Origin: Gammaproteobacteria bacterium
GTDB taxonomy: Bacteria; Gemmatimonadota; Gemmatimonadetes; Longimicrobiales; Gaopeijiaceae
Reading direction: 5' to 3'
DNA length: 6,206 nt
Assembly (NCBI GenBank): GCA_009843625.1
Contig: VYDD01000110.1
Location: 839 to 7,044, forward strand
The position numbers were made by a program, and so were the translations under genes. Below the pieces are notes generated by a model. That model did no database searches. It worked only from the letters and a program-made list of their open reading frames with translations, and was not told the DNA's origin. Of this stretch, positions 1-6,206 are shown one piece after another. Each line of letters opens with the position of its first letter. Within the stretch, counting starts at the first letter, position 1.

Positions 1-990
1 CCGGCCCCTCGTTCTCCGGTGCGCTCCACGACAGCGACACCTCTTCGGCGCCGCCCGCCACCGTCGGCGCGTCCGGCTTGCCCGGCGCGGGAACGTCCGT
101 CACTCCGATCGTCACCGAGGCCGTGTCCGCGAGCGTCCCGTCACTCGCCCGCACCTGAACCGAATACGCCGTCGTCCCGCTCTCGTAGTCCAGCACCGCG
201 CCCGCGGCCACCGTGATCTGGCCCGTCGCCGCCCCGATATCGAACAGCGCCGGCTTCGTCCCGGCGAACCCGTACGTCAACTCCGTGCCTTCCTCCGCCT
301 CCGCCGTCACCGGCGCGCCCACCGCCGTGCCGCCCGCCGAGTTCTCGGGGACCGAACGCGTCACCGTCGCCGGATCGAACGCGGGCGCCGTTGCCGCCCC
401 GCCCGGCTCCGACCATTCACCTGCGCCCTCCGGGCTCACCGCCCGCACCTCGACCACGTACGCCGTGCCCGCCTCCAGGTCCGCCGCCGTGTGCGTCAGC
501 ACCAGCCCCAGCGACACCTCCGTCCAGCCGGTGGCCGATGCCGGGCGGTGGCGAAGATCGTAGCCCGTGACCCCGAGACTCTCGTCCGCGAGCGGCTCCC
601 ACGTCGCCGTCACCGCGCCCGCGCCGCCCTTCACCGCCGGCTTCCCGAGCCGGCCCGGCACGGGCACGTCCGTGATCCGCAATCCCACCGTGATCGTGTC
701 CGCCAACGCGCCGTCGCTCGCCACGACCTGAACGACCAGCGTGTTCTGGCGCTCGTGATCCAACGCCGCGCCCGCCTCCACCGTCAAACGGCCCGTCTCC
801 GCTTCGATGTCGAACCGCCCCGAGTCGCCCCCGGTCGTCAGCGAATAGCTCAGCGTGTCCCCGTCCGGGTCGGTGGCCGTCACGGGTTCGCCCACCAACG
901 TGCCCCCGGGCGAGTTCTCGGCCACGTAACGAATGGTCGAGTTCCTCCCGAAGACCGGCGCGCGGTTGGCCGTCCGCGCGTCCGCAACCG
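1..990 (-). repeat. Alternating cadherin-like and fibronectin III modules
   Basis: Two cadherin-like modules, with V-A-E-N-S-P-G-G and V-P-E-N-S-A-G-G openings and DHE or DYE followed by V-Q-V plus ASDG-x-LADT closings, each precede a fibronectin III module (opening P-G-R-L-G-K-P and P-G-K-P-D-A-P; strand with T-W-E-P or S-W-S-A-P). The two E-N-S anchors are 573 bp (191 codons) apart. The second fibronectin III copy is cut by the left edge. More copies may follow outside the window. Confidence 0.78.
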
Positions 991-1975
991 TCACATCGAA
1001 ACGCTGCGACACCGACGCCCCGTCCGGGTCCAGCGCCGTGACCGTCACTTCCGCGCTCCCCTTCGACACGCCCGCCACCAGCACCGTGTCCCGGCTCACC
1101 GACACCGTCGCCACGCTCGCGGTCGACGACTCCGCCGTGTAGGTCAGCGCGTCGCCGTCCGGGTCGCTGAAATGCGGCGACACCACCACCGCCTCCGATG
1201 CCCCGGCCTCCACCTCGCGCGCCGAAATCGCGCTCTTGACCTCCGGCGCCTCGTTCACGTCCGTCACCGAGATGTCCACGTCGCCTTCGGCGCTCACCGT
1301 CCCCGAACTCACGGTCAGCGTCAGCGCGTACGAAGCCCGCGTCTCGAAGTCCAGCGCGCCCGCCACCCTGATCTTCGCGTCGTTGTCGCTCGAACCCACC
1401 GCGGCCACCGAGAAGTCCCCCGAACCATCGCCGGAGAGCGAATAGCCCAGCGTCCCGCAATTCCCCGATGTCGTTACGGTCACCACGCCGTCCACCCCGG
1501 CACCGGCACCCGCGTCCTCCCGCACGTCGAGATCCCCGTCCGACACCGTGATCCCGCACTGGGTCGTCGTCCTCGGCACGACCGTCACCGGGATCGTCTG
1601 CGTCGCCGTCAGGCCCCCGCGGTCCCGGGCCGTCACCGTGACCGTCGCGCTCCCCGCCGCAACGCCTGTCAGCCGCACCGGGCTCCCGGCCGCGTTCACC
1701 GTCAGCTTGCCCGTCGCCGACGACGCCGAGGTGAAGGTCAGCCGGTCCCCGGCGTCCTCGTCCGTGAAGTAACCCGTCACGTCCAGCGAAACCGGCTGCC
1801 CAACCCGGACCGTCTGCCGGCGAATCGTGCCACTCGGCCTTGGCGGCTCGTTCACGTCCGTCACCGAAATGTCCACGTCGCCATGGCCGCTCGCGGCGCT
1901 GCCCACCTCGCTCACCGTCAGCGTCAGACCGTACGTGTCCCGGCCCTCGTGGTTGAGCGTCCGGGCGCCCCTGAT
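1..1975 (-). pseudogene. 3' continuation of the repeat protein, displaced by a frameshift and running off the left edge
   Basis: Read one base out of step with the upstream frame, this stretch is open for 658 codons with no stop and encodes the expected continuation of the same protein. In order: the rest of the first cysteine-bracketed module (from IRGARTLNHEG), an Ig-like module (PRPSGTIRRQTV onward), a second cysteine-bracketed module (CGITVSDGDLDVRED onward), another Ig-like module (APEVKSAISAREV), a cadherin-like domain (APVFGRNSTIRYVAENSPGG), a fibronectin III domain (GRLGKPAVKGG), a second cadherin-like domain (VTRSVPENSAGG), and the start of a second fibronectin III domain (PDAPTVAGGAEEVSLSWSAP). 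No anchor, sorting signal or true C-terminus is visible because the gene leaves the window. If the missing base is an assembly error, this and the 1924-4977 entry are one intact gene with at least 1659 residues visible. Confidence 0.85.
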
Positions 1976-2445
1976 CTCGCGTCGTCGTCGTTCGCGCCCG
2001 CCGCCGCCACCGAGAAGTCCCCCGACCCCGTGCCCGTCAGCGCATAGCGCAACGTCCCGCAATCCGTTGCATCCACGCTCACGTCGGGAGTCAACGCGGC
2101 CCCCGCTCCCGCATCCTCCCGCACCGGCAAATCGGCATTCGATACCCTGATCGTGCATGTCGGCTGCTCTGCGTACACTTCAACGTCGAACTGCTGCGTG
2201 GCCGTCAGGTTCCCGGTGTCCGTCGCAGTCACCGTTACCGTCGCACTGCCCACGGCCACACCCCTGAACCGGACCCGACTGCCGGTCCCGCTCACCGTCA
2301 GCTTGTCCGTATCCGACGAAACCGGCGTGTACGTCAGATCGTCTCCGTCGGGATCGTCGAAGTATCGTGCCACGTCCAACGACCTGCTCTCGCCAACGTA
2401 GACCGTGCGATCCGATATCGTCCCCTCGGCGGTCGGCCCGCGGTT
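1244..2445 (-). repeat. Composite repeat of about 600 bp, two copies (Ig-like module plus cysteine-bracketed module)
   Basis: Copy one runs from 2445 to about 1842, copy two from about 1841 to 1244. Each has an Ig-like module followed by a module starting Cys-x-I-x-V-S-x-x-D-L-x-V-R-E-D-A-G-A-G-A, with a second Cys 31-32 residues later in CGTL, then GSGDFSVAA, and ending GDVDISVTDVNE. The TDVNE anchors are 597 bp apart. The two cysteines of each copy probably form a disulfide. The frameshift lies in copy one, and copy two is intact. Confidence 0.82.
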
Positions 2446-4977
2446 GGGAACATCGACCTGGAACACGTCCGCTTTGGTGCCGCCCATCCGGTCGTCCGCC
2501 GTCAGCGTAACTCGCGTGCGCCCCTTGCCCGCAGCCGTCACCGTCAGCGTGTTCCCGCTCAACGTCGCGGTCGCCACATTCGTGTTCGCGACGTTGACCG
2601 TGTAGCGCAGGACATCCCCGTCGGCATCCTCGAACACGCCGGAGATGTTGATCGCGGTTTTGTTCGGGGGATCGCCCACGTACAGCGTCAGGTCGGCGAT
2701 AGCTTCGGCCACCGTTGGCTCGCGGTTCGGAACCTCGACATCGAACTCGTCCACGGCCGACAAATCACCCGGATCCGTTGCCGTCACGGTCACCGTCGTC
2801 CGGCCCTTGCCTGTCGCCGTGACCGTCAGCGTGTGCCCGTCCACCGTCGCGGTCGCCACCGCCGTGTTCGAGGAGACTGCCGTATAGCCGAGAACATCCC
2901 CGTCGGGATCGCTGAACACGTCCGAGAGGTCGATCTCTTCTTCGTTCGGGGGATCGCCCACATGCAATGTCAGGTCCTCGATTTCGTCCTCGACCACGGG
3001 CGCGCGGTTCGGCTGCGTGACTGTCACCGGACCGCTGGTGTTGACGCTTCCACCGTTGTCGTCGTCCGCCGTAGCCTTGACGTTTGCGCTGCCGGACGAC
3101 ACGCCGGTAATCGTCAGAACGCTACCTTTCAGGCTCACCGTCGCCACATCTGTGTCGTCCGAGTTTTCGCCGCCGAACGTCAGTTCGTCACCATCGTCAT
3201 CACTGCAAAGATTGGCCAGATCCACCCTTACGATCTGCCCCGCATCGACCTCCTGAGAGGGAATTGCCGTGCAGGTCGGGGCGCGGTTGGGAACGCTGAC
3301 CTCGAACGTGTCTTGCGCCGCCAACCCGCCCGGATCCGTCGCCGTCACGGTAACCGTCGCGTTGCCCTTCCCCGTCGCCGTCACCGTCAGCGTGCTCCCC
3401 GTCAACGTCGCGGTCGCGACATCCGTGTCCGAGGAATTGGCCGTGTAGCCGAGGGCATCCCCGTCGGGATCCTTGAACACGCCGGAGATGTCGATCTCGG
3501 CATCGTTCGGGGGCTCACCCACGTACAGCGTCAGGTCGGCGAGCGGACGTTCGACCACCGGTGGGTCGTTCGGCTCCTCAACCGTGACGGTGAACGTCTG
3601 CTGGGCCAAGAGGCCGCCCGGATCGGTTGCCGTCACGGTCACGGACGCGTTGCCCGCCGACACGCCAGTGAACGTCACGTCGCTGCCGGAAACGCGGACT
3701 TTCAACACGGTCGTATCCGACGAGGTGGCGGTGTATGTCAGCCGATTCCCGTCTGGATCGCTGAAGTAATCCGAAACGTCAACCAACCCGCTCTCTTCCT
3801 CTTCAACTGCCGCGTCAGGAATCGTCCCCACCTTCCGCGGGCTGCTGTTCACGATGACGGTCACGTCGACGCTTGCCTTGGCGTCGCAGTGGTCGACCGC
3901 CGTCACGGCCAACTCGTATCGGCGGCCCGCAACCAAGGCTGCCGTCGTCCGGATCTCCCCGCGCGCGTTGATCGTGAACTTGTTGTCTCCTCCGGTGAGG
4001 AAATAGTCGGCGATGCCGGACGCCTCTGCGGCCACGGTGTCGACCACCGTCCCGGCCGCCACCGGATCGTTCAGCCTGAACACGATCGGCCCCCTCTGCG
4101 GAAACCGGATGCTGCACTCGATGAACGCGGACAGCGCATCCCCGTTCACCGTCATGGCACCGAGAGTCGCCGCGCTCGTCGAAATCGATGGCGGGTTCAG
4201 CGACACGTAGAAGAACTCGACCGCCTCCGCGTTGTCGTCCTCAAGCGTCTGCACCTGGATCGGCTTCGACGTCTCGCCCGGCTGGAACACGACCTCCGCG
4301 TCCGCCGCCGTGTAGTCCTGTCCGGCCACCGCCGTGCCGTCGTTCGTCCACCAGCGAACCGAAACCCGGTCCGCCACCGCCGTCGACATGGTCACGGTCG
4401 AACGCCACGCGGCCCCCTCGCTGATGGTGTCCGGCACCGCCGTCAGCGCGACCGTCACCGATCCGTTGTCGGCGATCGTCGCGGTCTTCGCCGCGTGCTC
4501 GAAGACCCACGCGGCCGCGGAAGCCGTCACTCCGGTCAGGGCGAGCACCACCGTCTCGCCCTTGTCCAGGATGCTGTCCTGGATCGCTTCGAGCGCGATC
4601 CGTGCGACGTTCTCGCCCTGTGCGACGGTGACCTCGCCCGACAGCGCCGTGTAGTCCTCGCCGGCCACCGCCGTGCCCGCGATCGAGTACCGGACGTTGA
4701 CCGCTCCGGCGACCGTGCTCCCCGCCACCGACACGACGAAATGGCCGGTCGTGCCCTCGGCCACCGTGCCGCCCTCGGGTGCCGCGAGCGTTATCGTGAG
4801 CGTGTCGGACGCCGCCTGAATGTCGGGTCCGGCTGCTTGCGCGGAGTCGGCGCCCACCGCCAGAGCGAACGAGGCGGTCAGCATCTGGAGGATCCGGGCA
4901 ACCGCGCCGGATCGCTTCGAGCAACGTGTGATTGGGAGCCCAGTATGGTCAGGACGTACCGGTCGTAAAATGGTCAT
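1924..4977 (-). CDS. Large secreted Calx-beta / cadherin-like / Ig-like repeat protein, 5' part up to a frameshift stop
   Basis: The frame gives 1017 residues; the last 17 (RSGAPGR onward) are nonsense after a one-base loss at about 1977. Residues 1-48 look like a signal peptide: basic segment (SKRSGAVAR), hydrophobic core (MLTASFALAVGA), likely cleavage after AQA. Then come two Calx-beta domains (about 58-150 and 174-263), a cadherin-like domain (about 285-376), and six Ig/cadherin-like modules of about 93 residues (about 377-938). Five of the six carry a calcium-binding-like D-P/A-D-G motif and the third has DDDGDE; most end in V-T-V-T-A-T-D. A cysteine-bracketed module follows and contains the break. 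Such proteins usually act outside the cell in adhesion or matrix formation, rigidified by calcium; that role is inferred. The ATG at 4977 was chosen because it gives a full signal peptide; an ATG at 4884 is an alternative. The gene lies 203 nt after the peptidase gene, on the same strand. Confidence 0.85.
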   Translation of the reverse strand: MTILRPVRPDHTGLPITRCSKRSGAVARILQMLTASFALAVGADSAQAAGPDIQAASDTLTITLAAPEGGTVAEGTTGHFVVSVAGSTVAGAVNVRYSIAGTAVAGEDYTALSGEVTVAQGENVARIALEAIQDSILDKGETVVLALTGVTASAAAWVFEHAAKTATIADNGSVTVALTAVPDTISEGAAWRSTVTMSTAVADRVSVRWWTNDGTAVAGQDYTAADAEVVFQPGETSKPIQVQTLEDDNAEAVEFFYVSLNPPSISTSAATLGAMTVNGDALSAFIECSIRFPQRGPIVFRLNDPVAAGTVVDTVAAEASGIADYFLTGGDNKFTINARGEIRTTAALVAGRRYELAVTAVDHCDAKASVDVTVIVNSSPRKVGTIPDAAVEEEESGLVDVSDYFSDPDGNRLTYTATSSDTTVLKVRVSGSDVTFTGVSAGNASVTVTATDPGGLLAQQTFTVTVEEPNDPPVVERPLADLTLYVGEPPNDAEIDISGVFKDPDGDALGYTANSSDTDVATATLTGSTLTVTATGKGNATVTVTATDPGGLAAQDTFEVSVPNRAPTCTAIPSQEVDAGQIVRVDLANLCSDDDGDELTFGGENSDDTDVATVSLKGSVLTITGVSSGSANVKATADDDNGGSVNTSGPVTVTQPNRAPVVEDEIEDLTLHVGDPPNEEEIDLSDVFSDPDGDVLGYTAVSSNTAVATATVDGHTLTVTATGKGRTTVTVTATDPGDLSAVDEFDVEVPNREPTVAEAIADLTLYVGDPPNKTAINISGVFEDADGDVLRYTVNVANTNVATATLSGNTLTVTAAGKGRTRVTLTADDRMGGTKADVFQVDVPNRGPTAEGTISDRTVYVGESRSLDVARYFDDPDGDDLTYTPVSSDTDKLTVSGTGSRVRFRGVAVGSATVTVTATDTGNLTATQQFDVEVYAEQPTCTIRVSNADLPVREDAGAGAALTPDVSVDATDCGTLRYALTGTGSGDFSVAAAGANDDDARSGAPGRSTTRAGTRTV
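1975..1980 (-). other. One-base deletion (frameshift) site
   Basis: On the minus strand the module reads GAC GCG AGA TCA and leaves frame. The sister module at about 1360-1390 reads GAC GCG AAG ATC AGG and encodes DAKIR. One A of the lysine codon is therefore missing at about 1977-1978. Homologous protein sequence (IRGARTLNHEG, matching IRVAGALDFET) resumes at once in the other frame, which places the lesion to within a base or two. Confidence 0.88.
2163..3849 (-). repeat. Six tandem Ig/cadherin-like modules of about 280 bp
   Basis: Approximate bounds are R1 3570-3849, R2 3289-3569, R3 3010-3288, R4 2728-3009, R5 2446-2727 and R6 2163-2445. Four junctions are marked by a PNR-x-P linker. Each module runs from a D-L-T-x-Y/H-V-G-type strand through a D-P/A-D-G or D-D-D-G loop to a closing V-T-V-T-A-T-D-type strand. 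R2, R4 and R5 are closest to each other and share long identical DNA blocks, which points to duplication within the gene. R3 is the odd one: it has two cysteines and DDDGDE in place of DPDGD. Confidence 0.85.
3850..4130 (-). other. Cadherin-like domain
   Basis: This stretch encodes one module between the Calx-beta pair and the Ig-like array. Cadherin-like features are the ADYFLTGGDNKFTINARGEI segment and the closing RYELAVTAVDHCDAKASVDV. Two cysteines (in FIECSI and DHCDAK) could pair. It is more divergent than the modules downstream, so the exact family is uncertain. Confidence 0.55.
4190..4806 (-). repeat. Pair of Calx-beta domains
   Basis: Two related modules of about 90 residues are encoded at 4528-4806 and 4190-4458. 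Both carry the family's typical core, G-T-A-V-A-G-x-D-Y-T-A, followed by a strand ending in Q-G-E or P-G-E and then an acidic segment (LDKGETVVLAL; NAEAVEFFYVSL). Calx-beta modules are known from Na/Ca exchangers and large adhesins, where they bind calcium. They lie directly behind the signal peptide. Confidence 0.8.
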
Positions 4978-4989
4978 TGCGCAGGGGTG

Positions 4990-4994
4990 TCCTC
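4990..4994 (-). promoter_or_regulatory. Possible ribosome binding site for the adhesin gene
   Basis: On the minus strand GAGGA lies 12 nt before the ATG at 4977. The spacing is longer than ideal. It still favours this ATG over the internal ATG at 4884, which has no purine-rich site in the bases before it. Confidence 0.35.
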
Positions 4995-5019
4995 GCAAAA
5001 GGCGGTTGGGGAGGGTTGT

Positions 5020-5033
5020 GGCCGGACGCGGCC
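5020..5033. repeat. Short GC-rich inverted repeat in the intergenic gap
   Basis: GGCCG and CGGCC arms of 5 bp flank a 4-nt loop. There is no T-run beside it on either strand, so it is not a convincing intrinsic terminator. In GC-rich DNA a hairpin of this size can arise by chance. Confidence 0.25.
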
Positions 5034-5180
5034 GTGAGAAGGCGCAGGAAGCTATCCGATACCCGCCGGGACGCAAGGGGCTGGAGGCGGCCGGGAGCGG
5101 AAGCGTTACGAAGGAAGTCCTGCCACCGGGCGCGCGGGCACCGAGCCGGTCAAGCGCCTTGCCTGGAAACGGCTCTCGCC

Positions 5181-6206
5181 CTAAGGCCCGATGACTCGAA
5201 CCACCTTGCAGACCCTGAGCACGACCATCACGCGAACCACGATCACGTCGTTGGCCAGCAACTCCGTAGGCATTGCATCCCCGTGGGCACCCGCATCCCA
5301 GAAGTCTCCCTGCGCCTGTCCGGGCAGCGCGTACGGATCCGCCTTGCTCACGTCCACCTCGTAGCCCAAGTCCGCCAGCGCCTGAATGGTGATCGCCGTC
5401 AGCAGGGAACCCCCACCGACCGACATGACGTCGCCGGGTATGACGCGCCCTCGCCAGTGGATGTTCAAAATGGGTATCCTGTCCTCGAGCGGCACCTTGC
5501 CACCCGTGTACCCTTCGCCTCCCGCCGCATCGAACGCCGCCACGGCCAGCGGCCCCGTGAAGTGCCCGTCTCCGTCGTGGGCGCGGAACAGTGCTCGCCA
5601 CGCCGGCGGGTGTGAGTCGTAGACCCAGTCTCCAAAACCCAGCACGTGACCGATCTCGTGGAGCGTGGATCGATACAGTCGGTCAAGGACCGGATCAGGG
5701 TTGCGAAAGTGCCACATGGCGAACGAACTCCGGCCAAGGAAGGCATACCCGGACTCTTCCCGTCGGCCGCAAGTGGCGGCGGAGGCCGCGTTTCTTCCGA
5801 GCCGTGCGACGAATCTCATGCGAATCAGAACGTCGTCTATGACTCCCACGACCCGCAGCGGCGACGGTCCACCGACGCAGCCGTCGCTCAGCGGCTCCTT
5901 CGCCGGCACGTCCGGCAGGTCGCCCGTCACCACCTCCATCCACCGCTCCGCCGCCCGCCGAACCGCCGCCTCCTCCTCAGCTGTGAACCCCGGATCGAAG
6001 TACAGCTCGATGTTGAACGCGTCGGGGTCCGGAGCCGGAACCACCCACGCTCGGAAACGCTGAATGGCTATCAACCCGCCGGGGTCGGTGGCCGTCACCT
6101 CGACCTCGGTCGTGTCCACCGACATCGGATCCAGCCACAGCACCCCGTCTTCGATCCGCGTTGCCACCACTGCGGATTCGGTCGTCTCAACGGCATAGGC
6201 CAGAGC
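5181..6206 (-). CDS. Leishmanolysin-like (M8-type) secreted zinc metallopeptidase, C-terminal part
   Basis: Partial gene: the frame stays open to the right edge, so the start and N-terminus lie outside; 341 residues and a TAG stop are visible. Visible residues 1 to about 55 are the end of an Ig/cadherin-like module (motif TATDPGGL, then Q-R-F). The peptidase domain begins near residue 60 (FNIELYFDPGF). It carries the zinc motif HEIGHVLGFGDW with its first His at residue 183 (codon 5658-5660), a third candidate zinc-ligand His in NIHW at residue 250 (5457-5459), and a Met-turn methionine in GDVMS at residue 261 (5424-5426). The long insert before the third His and the 11-residue step from that His to the Met are typical of leishmanolysin-type metzincins. 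The domain closes with ALADLGYEVD and ADPYALP, as in bacterial members of the family. Cys110 and Cys146 could form a disulfide. All key residues are present, so it is probably active, cleaving proteins outside the cytoplasm; the substrate is unknown. The last 20 or so residues are a valine-rich, strand-like tail of unknown role. Confidence 0.88.
   Translation of the reverse strand, partial: ALAYAVETTESAVVATRIEDGVLWLDPMSVDTTEVEVTATDPGGLIAIQRFRAWVVPAPDPDAFNIELYFDPGFTAEEEAAVRRAAERWMEVVTGDLPDVPAKEPLSDGCVGGPSPLRVVGVIDDVLIRMRFVARLGRNAASAATCGRREESGYAFLGRSSFAMWHFRNPDPVLDRLYRSTLHEIGHVLGFGDWVYDSHPPAWRALFRAHDGDGHFTGPLAVAAFDAAGGEGYTGGKVPLEDRIPILNIHWRGRVIPGDVMSVGGGSLLTAITIQALADLGYEVDVSKADPYALPGQAQGDFWDAGAHGDAMPTELLANDVIVVRVMVVLRVCKVVRVIGP
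5646..5660 (-). other. Zinc-binding catalytic motif HEIGH
   Basis: These five codons encode His-Glu-Ile-Gly-His, followed directly by Val-Leu-Gly-Phe-Gly-Asp-Trp. This is the extended HExxHxxGF form of metzincin peptidases. The two histidines bind zinc and the glutamate is the general base in this family. The third ligand is supplied far downstream by the His at 5457-5459, with the Met-turn at 5424-5426. Confidence 0.9.

Larger units (their letters stand above)
4978..5180 (-). other. Intergenic gap between the peptidase and adhesin genes
   Basis: This 203-nt stretch separates the peptidase stop from the chosen adhesin start. I see no gene, no hairpin followed by a T-run, and no good -35/-10 pair. 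The adhesin reading frame happens to stay open through it and on to 5601, but the predicted peptide there is rich in Arg, Gly and Pro and looks non-coding. One short GC hairpin (5020-5033) is present. The gap is long for tightly coupled genes, so a promoter for the adhesin could sit here, but the sequence does not show one clearly. Confidence 0.6.

Noticed and set aside
417..1559. Minus-strand open frame of 380 codons in a third frame
   Set aside because: Gly/Arg-rich composition typical of an off-frame reading; the correct frame here encodes cadherin, Ig-like and fibronectin III modules.
1970..1990. Programmed ribosomal frameshift
   Set aside because: No slippery heptamer or homopolymer is present, and the intact sister module shows a plain missing base.
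491..2047. Plus-strand open frame of 518 codons
   Set aside because: Arg/His-rich shadow of the repeat protein on the other strand, with no recognisable motif.
2163..3849. CRISPR-like or non-coding tandem repeat
   Set aside because: The roughly 280-bp period keeps codon phase and encodes conserved protein modules; there are no short identical repeats with unique spacers.
2833..4968. Plus-strand open frame of 711 codons opposite the adhesin
   Set aside because: The product is rich in Arg, His and Gly with no domain logic and lies fully antisense to clear repeat modules. Long antisense frames are common in high-GC coding DNA.
5049..5076. Possible promoter (TTGCGT, 16 nt, TAGCTT on the minus strand)
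   Set aside because: Only three of six bases match in each box, which is expected by chance. A better -35-like TTGACC at 5148-5153 has no -10 partner.
4978..5601. N-terminal extension of the adhesin by 208 codons
   Set aside because: The extension overlaps the peptidase gene out of frame, has Arg/Gly-rich nonsense composition, and would bury the signal peptide.

Overview
This is a high-GC bacterial window with both genes on the minus strand, so transcription runs from high to low coordinates. It holds parts of two large exported, multi-domain proteins. The organism cannot be fixed from this window. The GC-rich codons, a signal peptide ending in Ala-Gln-Ala, and the mix of Calx-beta, cadherin-like, Ig-like and fibronectin III modules next to a leishmanolysin-like peptidase fit a free-living or host-associated, probably Gram-negative bacterium. 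A phylum such as Gemmatimonadota is only a guess.

Layout from right to left. Positions 6206-5181 hold the C-terminal 341 residues of a secreted zinc metallopeptidase of the leishmanolysin (M8) type, entering from beyond the right edge and preceded by the tail of an Ig-like repeat. Positions 5180-4978 are a 203-nt intergenic gap with no convincing promoter or terminator. From 4977 to the left edge runs one very large surface or adhesin-like gene: signal peptide, two Calx-beta domains, a cadherin-like domain, six tandem Ig/cadherin-like modules, a roughly 600-nt composite unit present twice (each with a cysteine-bracketed module), then alternating cadherin-like and fibronectin III modules cut off by position 1.

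The adhesin gene is broken by one missing base at about 1977-1978. The intact second copy of the same module, about 600 nt further on, shows which base is missing: one A of an AAG lysine codon. As written, translation stops at 1924 after 1017 residues, but the shifted frame stays open for 658 more codons to the left edge. This is either a recent mutation or a sequencing/assembly error.

The two genes point the same way and share an Ig-like module type (motif TATDPGGL followed by Q-x-F), so they probably belong to one cell-surface or secreted locus. Whether the peptidase acts on the adhesin is not shown. I found no RNA genes, mobile elements or CRISPR arrays, and nothing that amounts to a clearly new biological system.
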